From Yamagishiella unicocca (lineage: Eukaryota > Chlorophyta > Chlorophyceae > Chlamydomonadales > Volvocaceae): a stretch of DNA of 64,000 nt. Within the stretch, counting starts at the first letter, position 1. Each line of letters begins with the position of its first letter. The translations under genes and the position numbers were made by a program. The notes below the pieces were generated by a model that was not told the origin of the DNA, searched no databases, and saw only the letters and a list, made by a program, of their open reading frames with translations. This document shows positions 43,747-55,693 of this stretch, piece after piece. The stretch spans positions 730,587-794,586 of the forward strand of contig BDSL01000042.1 of the NCBI GenBank assembly GCA_003116995.1, given 5' to 3'.

Positions 43747-46700
43747 ATGCAGATGGACGCCACCGCTCCCGTTGTCGATGTTCCCCAGTCGGCCCCACTC
43801 AACGAGACTCAGGTTTGCAACAACGCAGGCGGCTTCGTCTTTAGGATTGACGACTTTGCCCAGTTGCGGCGCTTCATCATCCTCGGCAGCAATGGTAAGC
43901 ATTTGAGCAAGGCTATTTGGCACGCGATGTTCCGGACAGGGATGAATTCTCGCGCCCATGCTAAGCACTCGCCCCGCGTCCCCAACTCCCTATTCTGCCC
44001 CGCAGCAAATAACTACTACATATCGAACAAGGATATGGAGCTGCAGAATGCTGAGTGCGTGTTGCGGCTGCTGGCGGACGGCCAGGGCGAGCGCGTTGTG
44101 GAGGAGGTGCAGCGCATCTCCAGGGAGGGGCGCGCCCCGCGTCAATCGCCAGGTACGCCTCACGGGGCCGGAATTCGGTGGCGTAGTGTTTCACGTTGAA
44201 GATTGCTCAGGCACATTCGTTGCACCGTAGGAGGGCCAGCTAGCGGTGCAGCGATCAATCCCGTACAGGTGTACACAGGCATACATGCGCTCCAGCTAAT
44301 GCACCGCAGACGGGTACCTTCCGCCGTCTTGTTCCTGTACCCATATTCCCTCCCTCCCACCCTCTCTCCCCCCCTCTCTCCAGGGATCTTCGTCCTCGCC
44401 ATTTGCGCCCGGCTGGGCGACGCCGCCACCCGGCGCGCCGCCCTTGCGGCCCTCCCTGCCGTCTGCCGCACCGCCTCCACCCTGTTCGAGCTGGTGCAGC
44501 GCTGCAAGGAGCTGGGCGATGTGACCAAGGCGACGAGGCAGGGCGCTGAGGCAGCGGACCCGGTGACCGTCATGGCGTGGCTGGCGCAGGCGGAGAGGGC
44601 CGCCGCTGAGGCCGCCGACGATGATAAGTCCCTCGCGAGGCAAGGCGGCAAGGCCAGCTGGGGCCGAGCCATGCGCCGCGCAGTGGCTCTGTGGTACCTG
44701 GATAAGGCCCCCGTGGCAGTGGCCTACCAGGCCACCAAGTACAGCCAGCGCAACGGATGGAGCCACGCGGACCTGCTGCGGCTGGCCCACCCGGACCCGG
44801 AGAAGCACGCCGCCAAGCGCCGCAAGCTGCTGGTGGACGCCCCCGGCGCAGCGGCACCAGCAGCAGCTGCCAGTGGTGGTGACGGTGAGGGGGCGGGACA
44901 GGAGCCGCCGCAGCAGCAGGCGGGCGCTGGTGAGGCGGCATGCGGCGAGGAGTTTGATGCGGAATGGGTGGTCGTGAAGCCGCCGGTGGATGTCGACATG
45001 GATACTGAGGAAGGGGGAGGCGGTGACGACGGCGCCGCAGCTTCGGAGCAGGGGGCTCTGGCGGCGGCCGTGGCTGCAGCAAATGCAGCGACCGCAGAGG
45101 GCGACGCTGCCGCCATTGAGGCCCACCGTGTGGCGGATATGAAGGCCATCTTTGACTTCCTGACCCACGGGACGCTGCCAGGCCAGGGAGTGCGGACGGC
45201 CCGCCGCAGCAAGGCCAAGCCTGAATGTGGTGACCTGGAGCAGCGCCCGGCAACGGAGGTCGCTCCTGACGGCGCAACAGCTGGTAACGATAACCGCACG
45301 CCCGCTGCAGCAGACGCTGCCGCCTCTGCCTCAGCCGCTGACACCCCAACCGCCGCCCCGGCCGACACCGTCTTCACCGACGCCGCCAACGCCGGCCCCG
45401 CTAACGCCGCCCATACCGACGCCGCTCCAGACGATGCCGTACTTGCCGGCCCCGATGACGCCGTACTTGCCGGCCCCGCTGACGCCGGCCCCGCTGACGC
45501 CGCCCCCGCCAACGCCGCCCCCGACGCCGTCCCCGACGCCGCCTTCACTGACGCCGCCATCACCGATGCCGCCGATGCCTCCGACGCCGATGCCCCCGCC
45601 GCTACCTCCGCCGACGCCGACGCAGCCTCCGCCGCCTCCACGGCCCCTGCCGCCGATGCCGCCGCTGGGATCCTGCTGAGTCCGGTGATGCAATACCTGG
45701 TTGACGCGCACCGGCTGCGCAAGGAGATCCGCGCGCCGCCGCCGCTGACGAAGAAGCCCAAGGCCGAGGGCAAGGCCAAGAACCCCAAGCGGCGCCGCGG
45801 CCGCGTTGTGGTTGGGGATGTGGCTATGGGCGAGGGGCAGCAGCCGCAGCCGCAGGGCCAGGAGCAGCCCCCGCCGGACCCTGCCGCCATTGCCGCCCAC
45901 GCCGCCGCCGAGGCCGAGGCCGTTGAGCTGGCGGTTTCCCTTGTACGGCGCCACCGCTTCGGCCACGAGCACGTGGGCGACACTGCTCTGCTGCGGTCTC
46001 CGGAGGTGTGGTCCGCCTTTCTGGAGGTGGGCATGCCCCTGACATCGATGATCCGCAACCTGGGTCGCATGACAGAACTGGGCGTCATGCGGCGGCCGGA
46101 CTGCCTGCAGCGCCTCACCGCCCGGTTGCAGGACCCGCGGGCGCTGGCGGCAGCCCGGGTGCACCCCATGTCCCTGTTGGAGGCGGGGTTCACCTACCGC
46201 AACGGATCGGGTGCGCGAGGTATGGCGCGGTGGGAGGCCGAGCCGTCCGTGTGCACGGCCCTGGAGGCGGCGTTCTACCTGGCGTTCAAGAACGTGACCC
46301 CCACTGGCAAGCGCTACCTGGCAGGTCTGGACGTGAGCGGCTCCATGTGCTCCCCCTGCGGAGGAATGACCTCGGTCAGCTGCCGCGAGGCGACTGCGGC
46401 GATGCTGATGTCGGTGGTGCGGTCGGAGCCGTGGCTCAAGACCATGGCCTTCTCGCACGAGCTGGTGCCGATGGAGCTCACGGTGGGGCCTCGCACGGGG
46501 GCGGGGAGGGGCTGGAATGGACAGGCGGGGGCTTGGGGCTGACTTGGTTGTGTGGTGCCTGCTGTGCTGCGGGAGAGGGTCGATGTGCCGCGTGCCGTGC
46601 GTTAGACGCAAGTGAGGGAGGAAGCTAACGCGATAGGACAGGGTCAGGTTGTACGCGGTGGCCTTTCCGAGTACATACGTTAGCTGGCTCCGCACCCCCT

Positions 46701-47088
46701 GTTGCTGATCTGACCTGCCGCCTTCCTGCCCACCCACCCGCAGCCCGATGACCGACTGGAGGAGGTTGTGGAGCGGGCCTCGGCTATCCCCATGGGCGGC
46801 ACGGACTGCGCCTTGCCCATGCTCTACGCGCTGCAGCAGCGGCTGCCCGTGGACGTGTTCCTGGTGCTCACGGACAACGAGACGTGGTTTGGGGGCGTGC
46901 ACCCGGCAGAGGCACTGCGGAGGTACCGGGACACCATGGGGATGCCGGAGACCAAGCTGGTGGTGATGGCGTTCAGCGGCAACCAGTTCAGTATCGCCGA
47001 CCCGACCGACCCGGGCATGCTGGACGTGGCGGGGCTGGACAGTGCGGTGCCCCGGCTGGTGGCGGACTTCGTGTGCGGGAGGCTGTGA
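43747..47088 (+). CDS. RO60: Ro60 / TROVE-domain RNA-binding protein, 4 exons, 912 aa
   Basis: Model: join(43747..43894, 44006..44152, 44384..46482, 46744..47088), all phases consistent. Ro60 binds misfolded non-coding RNAs and Y RNAs. The TROVE module starts with GGFVFRIDDFAQLRRFIILGS and continues with IFVLAICARLGD, ALWYLDKAPVAVAYQATKYSQ and HADLLRLAHPDPEK (~227-240). A ~280-residue Ala/Asp/Pro/Thr-rich segment (residues ~250-530) is inserted before the second half (SMIRNLGRMTELGVM, ARVHPMSLLEAGFTYRNG). The vWA domain has the MIDAS residues DVSGSM (748-753), GGTDCALPM (~816) and TDNETWFGGVHP (~842), and ends IADPTDPGMLDVAGLD as in animal Ro60. Animal Ro60 is ~540 aa, so the excess length is mostly the insert. 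The long minus-strand open frame across exon 3 is an antisense artefact of GC-rich codons. Confidence 0.93.
45280..45670 (+). repeat. Ala/Asp/Pro-rich degenerate coding repeat in Ro60
   Basis: A run of imperfect 6-15 bp GCC-GAC-GCC-type repeats encodes DAA/PADA/TDAA motifs, for example DDAVLAG twice in a row. It keeps frame, so it expanded in multiples of three. Confidence 0.8.
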
Positions 47089-48649
47089 GGCGTTGAGCAG
47101 GACGAAGCCGGCAGGCAGCGGCGGGGGCCGAATAAGAGGGAGGAGAGGGGCAGGTGCTGGAAGGGATTGTGGGTATATGGGGCGGGAGTCGCATAAGTAA
47201 AGGAGATGAATTGAAAGCGCGGCGGCTCGAAGACGTGATAAGGACGCGTTCGAAGTTTGGGCTTGTAGGATTAAGTAGCAGTGCCGTACTTGCCCGTAAA
47301 ATTGAGCGATAGTAGTAGCTGTCACAGTGTTCGCTAGCGGAATAATTTTAATGCCGTGGGTGCACGACATTTAGGACGGAAAGGCGCTGGGAACGGCTTT
47401 TAGTTGTAGCGCAAAACCTTGAACATACACTGTGCTGGTTGCATGGACCTTGGTCGTGATGACTAAGGACTCGCTTTCTGCTCGATTGCTATCGAGATGC
47501 CTGAACGCTATGTTTTGCCTCAACAGCAGTGGCATTTGCTGCGGACTTGAACGCTATCCAAGTTTACGCTGCCTTGCTGAATGCATCGGAACCTGTGAAA
47601 ATGGCTCAAGCCGTGCGATAATGCCTTCTTACCATTCCATACGGACACCGAACGATGCCTAATGGTGCAGCCATGCCATCATGGCGGCTGCTGCACCGAA
47701 AGATGTAACCGGCATACCCTGCCAAGCAACTGTTCCACTATTGTTGGGACACGCCGTTATCGACTCAACATAGTGTTCCCGATGAGCCAGCCTCGCTCCA
47801 TCCACGCAACTCTAGTGCCCTATGAACTACCGACACCAGCCATTTCATTACAGGGGATTGCTGCTGCAAGAGCTGCTCGTCCTGCCGTGTGGCTTCCACT
47901 ATGGCCGTTCTGCTCTAGCCGTACACCCCTCATCCATGTGCCGTACGTGTCCCCACCACCACGGGCGACGTCCCCTATTGCGGGGTAGCACGGCCCCGGC
48001 CTGCTGGCCCGTCATGCGTCTTCCATATCGCAGAAGAGTCCTGGCGCATTCCGGCTTTTCCTATCGCACCTATCATTTGGGCAACATCTATTTGTTGTTT
48101 TTCTGCGCGAGGCGCAGGCCGGCGAATGACCAGTTGAGGACCCTGCGAGGTGTTTCTGTGTGTGCAGACACCTGCAGGCGCGGTGTTGGCACCGGCTGGC
48201 TACTAACTCGATATAATCGCGCCCGTTCAACTGCTCGCGATATGCCGCGATGCAGACCTCGCCGTATGGCAACGACAGGAGGGAACGTAAAGCCTTGCAG
48301 CCTGCCGTTGCCTGCACAGGCGCAACCCAACTTTTGCATGCCGCTTAGGGTGGTTTACTAACCAAATATCGTCCTCAGATGTGAGCTCTGATTACTGGAC
48401 GGGTCCGCATATATTCTCAATGGACAATGGTGGCTGCCTTTCTGCTTGCAGTTGTACAACACAACGACATGGCTGGTAGCTAGGTGCAGCTGCGAGCCGA
48501 GAACCTGAGGCGCACACGAGATAAGCCCGTTAATAATAGCCATATTTATACAGCACTGTACTGTCGGATCTCGGATGGCTTAACCCCCTGGACTGGACAG
48601 CGCGCTCATACCTGGTCTGTGACTCGACTCTAATTCAAGGCGCATAAAA
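47089..48649. other. Intergenic region (Ro60 3' UTR and IST1 promoter)
   Basis: TGTAA at 47704-47708 is a candidate poly(A) signal 0.6 kb after the Ro60 stop. Open frames such as 47822-48361 lack conserved motifs or splice partners. No RNA gene was recognised. Confidence 0.5.
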
Positions 48650-51600
48650 ATGTTTGGAAGCAAGTTCAACCAAGCGAAATGGTGCGAGCTGTGTGTAGGA
48701 GCTATCGCTTTTTTCCGACTGTGCCATCCTGACGTTTGTTGCTGCTTTGGATGCAGTGAGACAACAAGCAGGCTTTGTGTTGGCAGGATTAAGCTCATCC
48801 GGAACAAAAAGACTCTCTTGGTAGGTGCATCCTAGGACGCACCTACGTCGCAGCTCCGTTCACAGTCCTCCGTCCATCCCAGGCATTCAGAAACCGTATC
48901 ACTCAAAGATGGCTACGCTATCTTTCCCGCAATGGGTCCTGGTTGGAGGGTCCCACCGACCCGCAGTGACTGACGCAGCCATTGCGCTCGCCCTCGGCCC
49001 CTGCTTGACCCTCCCCCGCTGCGCAGCTTAAACAGTCGCAAAAGGATATCGCGGAGCTGTTGCGCAATGGCAAGCAAGAATATGCCCGGATCCGTGTGGA
49101 GGGGGTGATCCGGGAGAAGCTGCTGCTGCAGGTGAGGTCCCTGTGGGTCAGGGCAGCATGGGGGATGCTGCTGCATTCAGCCAAGAGCCGCGTTATTCAC
49201 GTGCATCGGCCAAGTCTGCTCGCTTGCCATGGCAGCAAGCGCGCAAGGTTGAAACCCACCCGGCCTGCGTGCGAGGCTGGGGAGCTCCGTCTCTCTGCTA
49301 GTCCAGCTGGTTGCAGCGCCGGCAGCGGCAGTTGGGACCCAACACACGTGGAGGAACCGATGACAGCTGGCTGGCCCTTTCCGAACGTGCCCGATGCCGG
49401 CTGAGGACATACGGTGCCGGCTCCGGGCCATATCACGTACGACCGCATCTGCTGTTTGTCGTACACAGGCATACGAGATCCTGGAGCTGTACCTTGAGCT
49501 GCTGACGGTGCGCACGCAGCTGATCGCCAAGACCAAGGTGAGCTGCTGGTTAGCAAAGGGCTGCTGCGCTGCACTGCACTGCACTGCACTGCGCTGCGCC
49601 GCACTGCCCTGCTCCCGTTTCCACCTCGTGCCGGGATGAAAGATGAGGCTCCAGGGTGGCCGCCGCCTCAGATGCTGCTGTTGGCGCAATCCTGGCGGTG
49701 CAGAGGGGGATGCTGCCGGCAGCTGGGAGGAAGAGCCTTTGCGTGATGGCTCGGACGCGGTGGCCTGGCATAACTACTACCAACAGCAAACCGACACAAA
49801 CCGACACAAACCGCCGCCCGTCCCCCCGAGCAGGAACTCCCCCGGGACATGATGGAGGCGGTGAGCAGCATCATCTACGCGGCACAGGTAGGCGGGCGGG
49901 GGGAGAAGAAGGGAGGGGGAGGGCAGGGAGGGGGGGGAGGGCAGGGGAGGGCAGGGGAGGGCAGGGGAGGGCAGGGGAGGGCAGGGGAGGGCAGGGGAGG
50001 GCAGGGAGGTGCGGGTGATGCTGATCAGGTAGCCGCCTTCAGTGGCGACTGGTGGCACCGGGCAGAATCCTGATGGAGCAGTCTGACGCTGTCAGGGTTT
50101 TGCGCCACGGTCGGTAGGCAGTGTCAGGCTGCGGCTCCTGAAATCCAATCCTCCGTTTCCTTGTTTGATTCTTATGAATGCTGCCGGTATCGCGCTTCCC
50201 TTTAGGTAGGTAGCCTCATCTCGCAGCCTCCTCCCCACACCTCCACCCCCATACCCACCACCCCTACCGCCCTTTCCGCTCTCCCCCTCATCCCCTCACC
50301 CCACACCCTGCCGAGCAGCGCATCAACGACCTGCCCGAGCTGTCCACCCTGAGGGCGCTCGTCACGGCCAAGTACGGCAAGGAGTACGCGGCGGAGGCGG
50401 CGGCGGACGCCACCGCGTCCAGGTGGCAGGTGCGGGGCTAGCGAGGAGGGCTGTGGAGGCGGCGGAGGGGGGGTCGGAGGGACGGGGGGGGGAAGCGAGG
50501 GCGGGGTCATTTGCGACGGGAGTTGAGGCGGCGAAGCGCGTGGGGCTGCTGGGGCTGGCGGCGATTGCGGCAAGGAGCGGGCGCAATGGCTAAGGGGCGG
50601 GTGCAATGGCGGGGTCGTCGAGTCGGTCGTCTGCTGTTGGTGCACCATGTATACCTGGGGGAAGGTCTGCCCCCAGTGTGGTGGTGATGGTGGTGATGGT
50701 GGTGGTGGTGGTGGTGGTGGTGGTGGTGGTGGTGGTGGTGGTGGTGGTGGTGGTGGTGGTGGTGGTGGTGATGGTGGTGGTGGTGGTGGTGGTGGTGATG
50801 GTGGTGGTGGTGGCGCTGGTGATGGTGCTGGTGGTGGCGCTGGTGGCGGTGGGCCCACAGGACCGCGGGGTCCTCGGGTTGGCAGCAGCCGGTATCAGCC
50901 CCGGCCCCCCAGCCCCGCCAGTCCGCCACCAGGCGCAGGCTAGCAACTAACCTTCCGTACGTGCTCCAACCGCAAAACGCAGGTCAACGCCAACCTCATC
51001 CGCTGTCTCCTGGTGGAGGCGCCGCAGCCGGAGGAGAAGCTGGTGGGTGACTGGGAGGGGCTGGGAGGCAGGACAGCGGGGGCTGGGAGGCAGTGCAGCG
51101 CGGGCTGGGAGGCAGTATGGCAGGGGCTGGGAGGCAGTGCGGCGGGGGCTGGGAGGCAGTGCGGCGGGGGCTGGGAGGCAGTACGGCAGGGGCTGGGAGG
51201 CAGTGCGGCGGGGGCTGGGAGGCAGTACGGCAGGGGCTGGGAGGCAGTACGGCAGGGGCTGGGAGGCAGTACGGCAGGGGCTGGGAGGCAGTACGGCAGG
51301 GGCTGGGAGGCAGTACGGCAGGGGCTGGGAGGCAGTACGGCAGGGGCTGGGAGGCAGTACGGCAGGGCTGGGAGCGACGGGGTTGGAGTCATGGACGACG
51401 CCTCCGTCCTGTGTCTTCGCGTGGGGGCCTGAATGCACTGCAATCTAGCAAAGTCATTCGAGCTGTTTTAACCCCCTCGACTACCGTATCGTGGGTTTGT
51501 GACCCCCTCCCTGACTCCCTGTCGACACCACAGGCGATGCTGTCGGACATAGCCCAGGAGCACGGGGTGGAGTGGGACCTGGCGGCGGCCGCCAGGGACA

Positions 51601-53387
51601 TCGGCATCGGCGCCCCGGGGGCGGCCAGCATGACCCTCCCGCTGGCACCCGCCGCCAGCATCACCTCCGAGCCGGCGGCGATAGCCCGGGGCTCGTACGG
51701 CCACGCCGCCGCCGCCGGCATGCCGCCCCACGCGGGCGGGGCCGCGCCCGTCATGGCGCACGCGCAGGTGGGTCGGGTCTAGGGAGGGTCCGGGGAGGGG
51801 CTGCAAGTGGCGGCGGCGGCGGGTGTTGGGGAGCGACGTGAAGGAATATTTGGCAATAGCGTCCGACAGCGGCTACCGTATGTACGGTAACTCAGACATG
51901 AGTCCGCGCCGCTGTCCTTCCCTTCGCTCGCTCATCCTAGAGTCCGCACCCCTTCAAGGTTTCAAGCAGGCGTGACTTGATAAGTTGCTATCCTCGCCGC
52001 TCCTGCCTCGGCAGTACGCCAACGCCCACCAGGCGGCTCACGCGGCTGCTCAGGCGGCCGCCCACGCGCATGCGGCTGCGCAGTACGCGGCGCAGATGGC
52101 GGGCATGGCGCCGCCGCCCGGGGCCGCGTACGGCCAGGTGGGAGTGCCACAGCAGCAGCAGCTGCAGCAGCAGGTGAGGGGCTGGCTGCCTGGGTGGCCA
52201 CTGCGTTCGTGTGCGGGCCGGCGGGGCTGGCTGGGGGCGCACGACGCGACGGCAAGCTGCTCCCAACACCGGCTCCCGCGTCCCGTATTTGATGGCTGCA
52301 GGCCTGGCTGCCGCCCTTGCACGCTGCTACTTCCGACATGCTCATGCCGCCCTCGCACGGCGACGGCATGCAGTTCGGAATGCCAGCGGCGGGCGGCGCG
52401 ATGCCGCCGCCGCCGCCACCTGGCGCGGTGGTGCGCTCCACTCCCTCGCCGCCGCCACACGATGACGGGGCTCCACCACCGCCGGGCAGTGGAGGGGGCA
52501 ACGGCGGCGGCGGTGGTGGTGGCAGTGGCGGCGGCGGCGGCGGTTTCATGGTCCGCAGCAACTCGGACATACAGAGGGTGAGAGCTGGTCGCTCGCTCAT
52601 GGAGGGGCCAGCTGGTGTCTATCCACACTCGCTCCTCCCGTGTCCCTTCCCGCCTACCGCCTGACCTGATCGGGACAGCACCCAAGGTGCCGGCCCGGCG
52701 AAGCCGCTACCTAGACCACCGCCGTCACCTAATTCCCTCTCCCAATCCTCTCGCCAAACGCGCTTCAGGCGTACGACGCGGCACTAGGGCCGCCTTCGAA
52801 ATCGGCGCAGACGGCGCCGCCGCCGCCACTCCCGCCGCCGCCCCCGTCTGCCGTACTGCCGTCGCCAACCGCATCCGCGCCCGTACATCGTCCGTCGGCG
52901 CCGTCGCCGCCGCCGCCGCCGCCGCAGGTGGGTCGCATCCTCCGTCGCAACCCACCGCTGTTCTGAAGCCTAGCAAGATGTCCGCGCCGACTACGTCACT
53001 CACCCATTCAGAGGACATGGGCGTCATAACACACCTGCGCCGTCAAAGCCTGCAACAGAAGTGCGCTCTGTGCGCTCCTCCAATGCGCCTTCAGCCGGAA
53101 GAGCGGCCCCCGGGCCCCCGCCCCTTTCGGCCCTTGGCGCCAGCTGCAACAGCAGCTGGCCCCTTCCCCCACGTTGCTGGGCCCTGCCTCACGTGTCCTC
53201 TTCCCTCCTCGGGCCCCTGCCTGCGCGATCCGCGCTGCCGTGAAGCTCTCACTGCTGCAGGTGCTGTGAACTGTTGAACAGGCCGTTCCCACTTCTGCCC
53301 AACCGAGCTCACGCCCTGTTCCTCCCGCAGGCAGAGGACGAGTACGAAGAGCTCACTCGCCGGCTGGAGGCCCTCAAGAAGAGCTGA
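48650..53387 (+). CDS. IST1: IST1-family ESCRT-III-associated protein, 12 exons, 459 aa
   Basis: Model: join(48650..48681, 48757..48820, 49027..49131, 49469..49537, 49834..49887, 50319..50429, 50983..51042, 51534..51767, 52015..52173, 52302..52577, 52769..52927, 53331..53387), all phases consistent. IST1 acts in multivesicular-body formation by binding ESCRT-III and VPS4. The Ist1 domain (1-~195) contains MFGSKFNQAKC, RIKLIRNKKTLL, DIAELLRNGKQEYARIRVEGVIRE, AYEILELYLELL, MMEAVSSIIYAAQRINDLPEL and LVTAKYGKEYA, in the family order. From ~200 on, the protein is disordered: Ala/His/Gln-rich, then Pro-rich and Gly-rich stretches (residues ~243-441). The last exon is a short helix, EYEELTRRLEALKKS, fitting the C-terminal MIT-interacting motif. 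The start exon is 32 bp and ends in phase 2. Introns 5-7 each hold a different tandem repeat. Confidence 0.93.
49928..50008. repeat. 10-bp minisatellite (GCAGGGGAGG)n, ~8 copies
   Basis: G-rich array near the 5' end of IST1 intron 5, ~40 bp after the donor at 49888. Confidence 0.92.
50683..50850. repeat. (GGT)n microsatellite with GAT interruptions
   Basis: About 55 triplets, mainly GGT with scattered GAT/GCT, in IST1 intron 6. It keeps several frames open and gives spurious poly-Val, poly-Gly, poly-His and poly-Pro reading. Confidence 0.97.
51043..51370. repeat. 22-bp minisatellite, ~14 copies, starting at a 5' splice site
   Basis: Units CTGGGAGGCAGTACGGCAGG(GG) tile the start of IST1 intron 7 with GTACGGCA/GTGCGGCG variants. 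The array begins within a few bases of the donor at 51043. Confidence 0.95.
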
Positions 53388-53635
53388 GAGGCGGGCGCAG
53401 CGCGGAGCGCAGAGGGGTACACGGGGCGGAGTGGGGCGGGTGGCGGGAGGTTCGGCGTTGCTGCAGCGCCGTGTGCAATTTACCGCGTGGGGGAGCAGCG
53501 CGGGTGCTGCAGGAATCGGCTTTGGATCCAGTGGGTGTGCGGGGTTTGCGCTTCATGGGAGCGTGGGCGCGTTACGAGCAGGATGTTGCCGGTGTGAGGG
53601 AGTTGCTTGAACACATGCCAGAATCCGGGGCTGTG

Positions 53636-53640
53636 TGTAA
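53636..53640 (+). promoter_or_regulatory. TGTAA poly(A) signal of IST1
   Basis: Plus-strand TGTAA 249 nt downstream of the IST1 stop codon. Confidence 0.5.
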
Positions 53641-54802
53641 TAATATTTCTCCACGTAGGTTTACAACTGCTGCTAGCTTGCGGGCAGCCAGCTGGTACAT
53701 GGACGTCATCAATGCCGGCAGCCGGTTGGCATGTCAGCAAAGCGGGCAATCGGTGTCAGGTGCCGCCAGCTCAAGCAGCGCGAAGCACCAGAGCGCCATT
53801 CCTGACCATTGGCTGCCCCAATCAGACAAGCGTAACCGTTACCGTAACCGTTACAACAACAGACAAGCGGCTGCGCTTACTTCTGATGGCGAGCATCCGG
53901 CTGTTACAGTACAAGAAGGGATTACGCCACCCGCGGATGCCAGACACAGGCCCCGACAGGTTTTTACAACAGGTCCCAGTTTTCACTACACCAACGAACC
54001 TGCACCGGACAAAAGAAGCGCATAGCATGCAAACAGTCAGCTGGCATACCGAACGACAGCACTTGCAATCCTTCGACTCTACCAGTCAGCAGCGACGGCA
54101 CTGACGCCCGATAGACGACGAGCCTGATCGAGCCGTGTGCACCGGGCAGGAGCACAGCACAAACCACGACGGCTCTCGCTGCCGCAGCATGTCGTGTGCA
54201 GAACCTGCACATGCCGTACGAGGAAAGGCGACGTTTGCACGACCATAGCCCGTCACACGATAATACGCCCACCGGGTTTCCCCAACTACGTGCCGCAACA
54301 CACGACCCGGTGGAATCAAAGACAAAATCAGACACCGGCCTCGCCTGGCCTCGCAGCGGGCATTAAACTAAAAAGACTTGAACAGGCAACAGACAACATA
54401 CAGGAAGGACGAGGAAGGATGCTGGTGCACGAGTGCGCAAGCTGCCAGCACGCGAGCAGCGAAGACCGGCTGCGTGTCGCAAAAGTGGACAGGCACCGAG
54501 GAATGGGCGGGCACCAGCAGCTATCGAGTTCGCTGGCCATCGACGATCGATCCGCCGCGTCTTGGAATGAAATCCATTCTACCTCAGAAAATCAAGTAGA
54601 GGCAAAAAGACACTTGCATAGAAAGCTGGAACTCCGTTGTGGGAATCCAGTAGGGTCCAGTGTCCAGGGCCGGGCCAAAAGGTGCCCTTGTTGTAAGGGC
54701 CTTCGTATAAAGAGGAAGCTTCGTACAATACAGCCACGCATGAAAGGACTAGCATGCGCGTCGATATAAATAAGCAGTTGTTGTCGAATTCATCATATAC
54801 TA

Positions 54803-54815
54803 TGGCGCCAGCCAA

Positions 54816-54892
<77 letters not shown>

Positions 54893-54957
54893 TAGCCAGC
54901 TAGCCAGCCAGCCAGCCAGCCAGCCAGCTACCCAGCCGTACCCAGCCGCCAGCCAGC
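54803..54957. repeat. (CCAG)n tetranucleotide satellite
   Basis: About 35 CCAG units with a few CTAG and CATC variants, in an intergenic region. On the minus strand it encodes a spurious Gly-Trp-Leu-Ala repeat. Confidence 0.95.
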
Positions 54958-55693
54958 CATCCAGCCGCGATCCAGCCATCCATCCATCTATCCAGCCCAA
55001 ATATCGAAAGCTGAAATATCAGAGAGCCAAAATACCGAAAACTGAAAATGTCACAGAACATCTTGATATCGGTACTCAAACGAAGGCACCTAACAGCTTT
55101 GCTGACTCGCGCGGTCGTTTAGCGGAAACAAGGTGCCCCTGTGTGCGAACAATACGAAGTCATTTTGGCTACACGCATCGATTATCAGTCATCCCTCTCT
55201 CTGTCAGTCTGACGCAGCGTCCTTCGACCCCGTCTCGGACCGCCTTCCTTCGTCCTCCTCACGTATGCCAGCAGCAAAATCTTCCGCCCTCGCATGTCCC
55301 AGCTACACAGCGAAAAATACTAGGTAAAGGTCAAGGTGTTGGTAGGTAAGAAGTGCGGTCAGACTCGACGGTCACACTACTTCGCCCTTGGCTCTTCCAA
55401 AACACGCCACTTGCAGCATATCTAGAAATCTAGAACTAATCAGTACGGTAACATATCTGCGCCGGAGAAATCGTTTGATATCGGTTAAGGGATGACCAGC
55501 CGTGTGTTCCGGGCGACAGACAGACCCAGTACCATTTTGGCTTGGATCCAACAGGTACGAGTTTTGCGCCGTTTTTGCCGCCTCCGGTCACCGAACCAGC
55601 AATGCCCCCCGAGACGCCAACAGGCATGCCATGACAAGTCAGCGAGTCCCGAAAAGACGCTCCACTGACACCTCATGGATGCTTCAGTCGACT

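Larger units (their letters stand above)
53388..55693. other. Convergent 3' region after IST1
   Basis: TGTAA at 53636-53640 fits as the IST1 poly(A) signal, 249 nt after the stop. The rest (to the stop of the minus-strand gene at 55694) has no supported exons. It contains the CCAG satellite at 54803-54957. Confidence 0.55.

Noticed and set aside
45331..47370. 679-codon open frame on the minus strand
   Set aside because: It is antisense to Ro60 exons 3 and 4. GC-rich codon use keeps the opposite strand open. The plus strand has full TROVE/vWA motifs with consistent splicing.
50507..50929. Poly-His and poly-Pro frames on the minus strand
   Set aside because: They are alternate readings of the GGT microsatellite in IST1 intron 6.
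54800..55000. Gly-Trp-Leu-Ala repeat protein on the minus strand
   Set aside because: It is only a translation of the CCAG satellite, without splice or family support.
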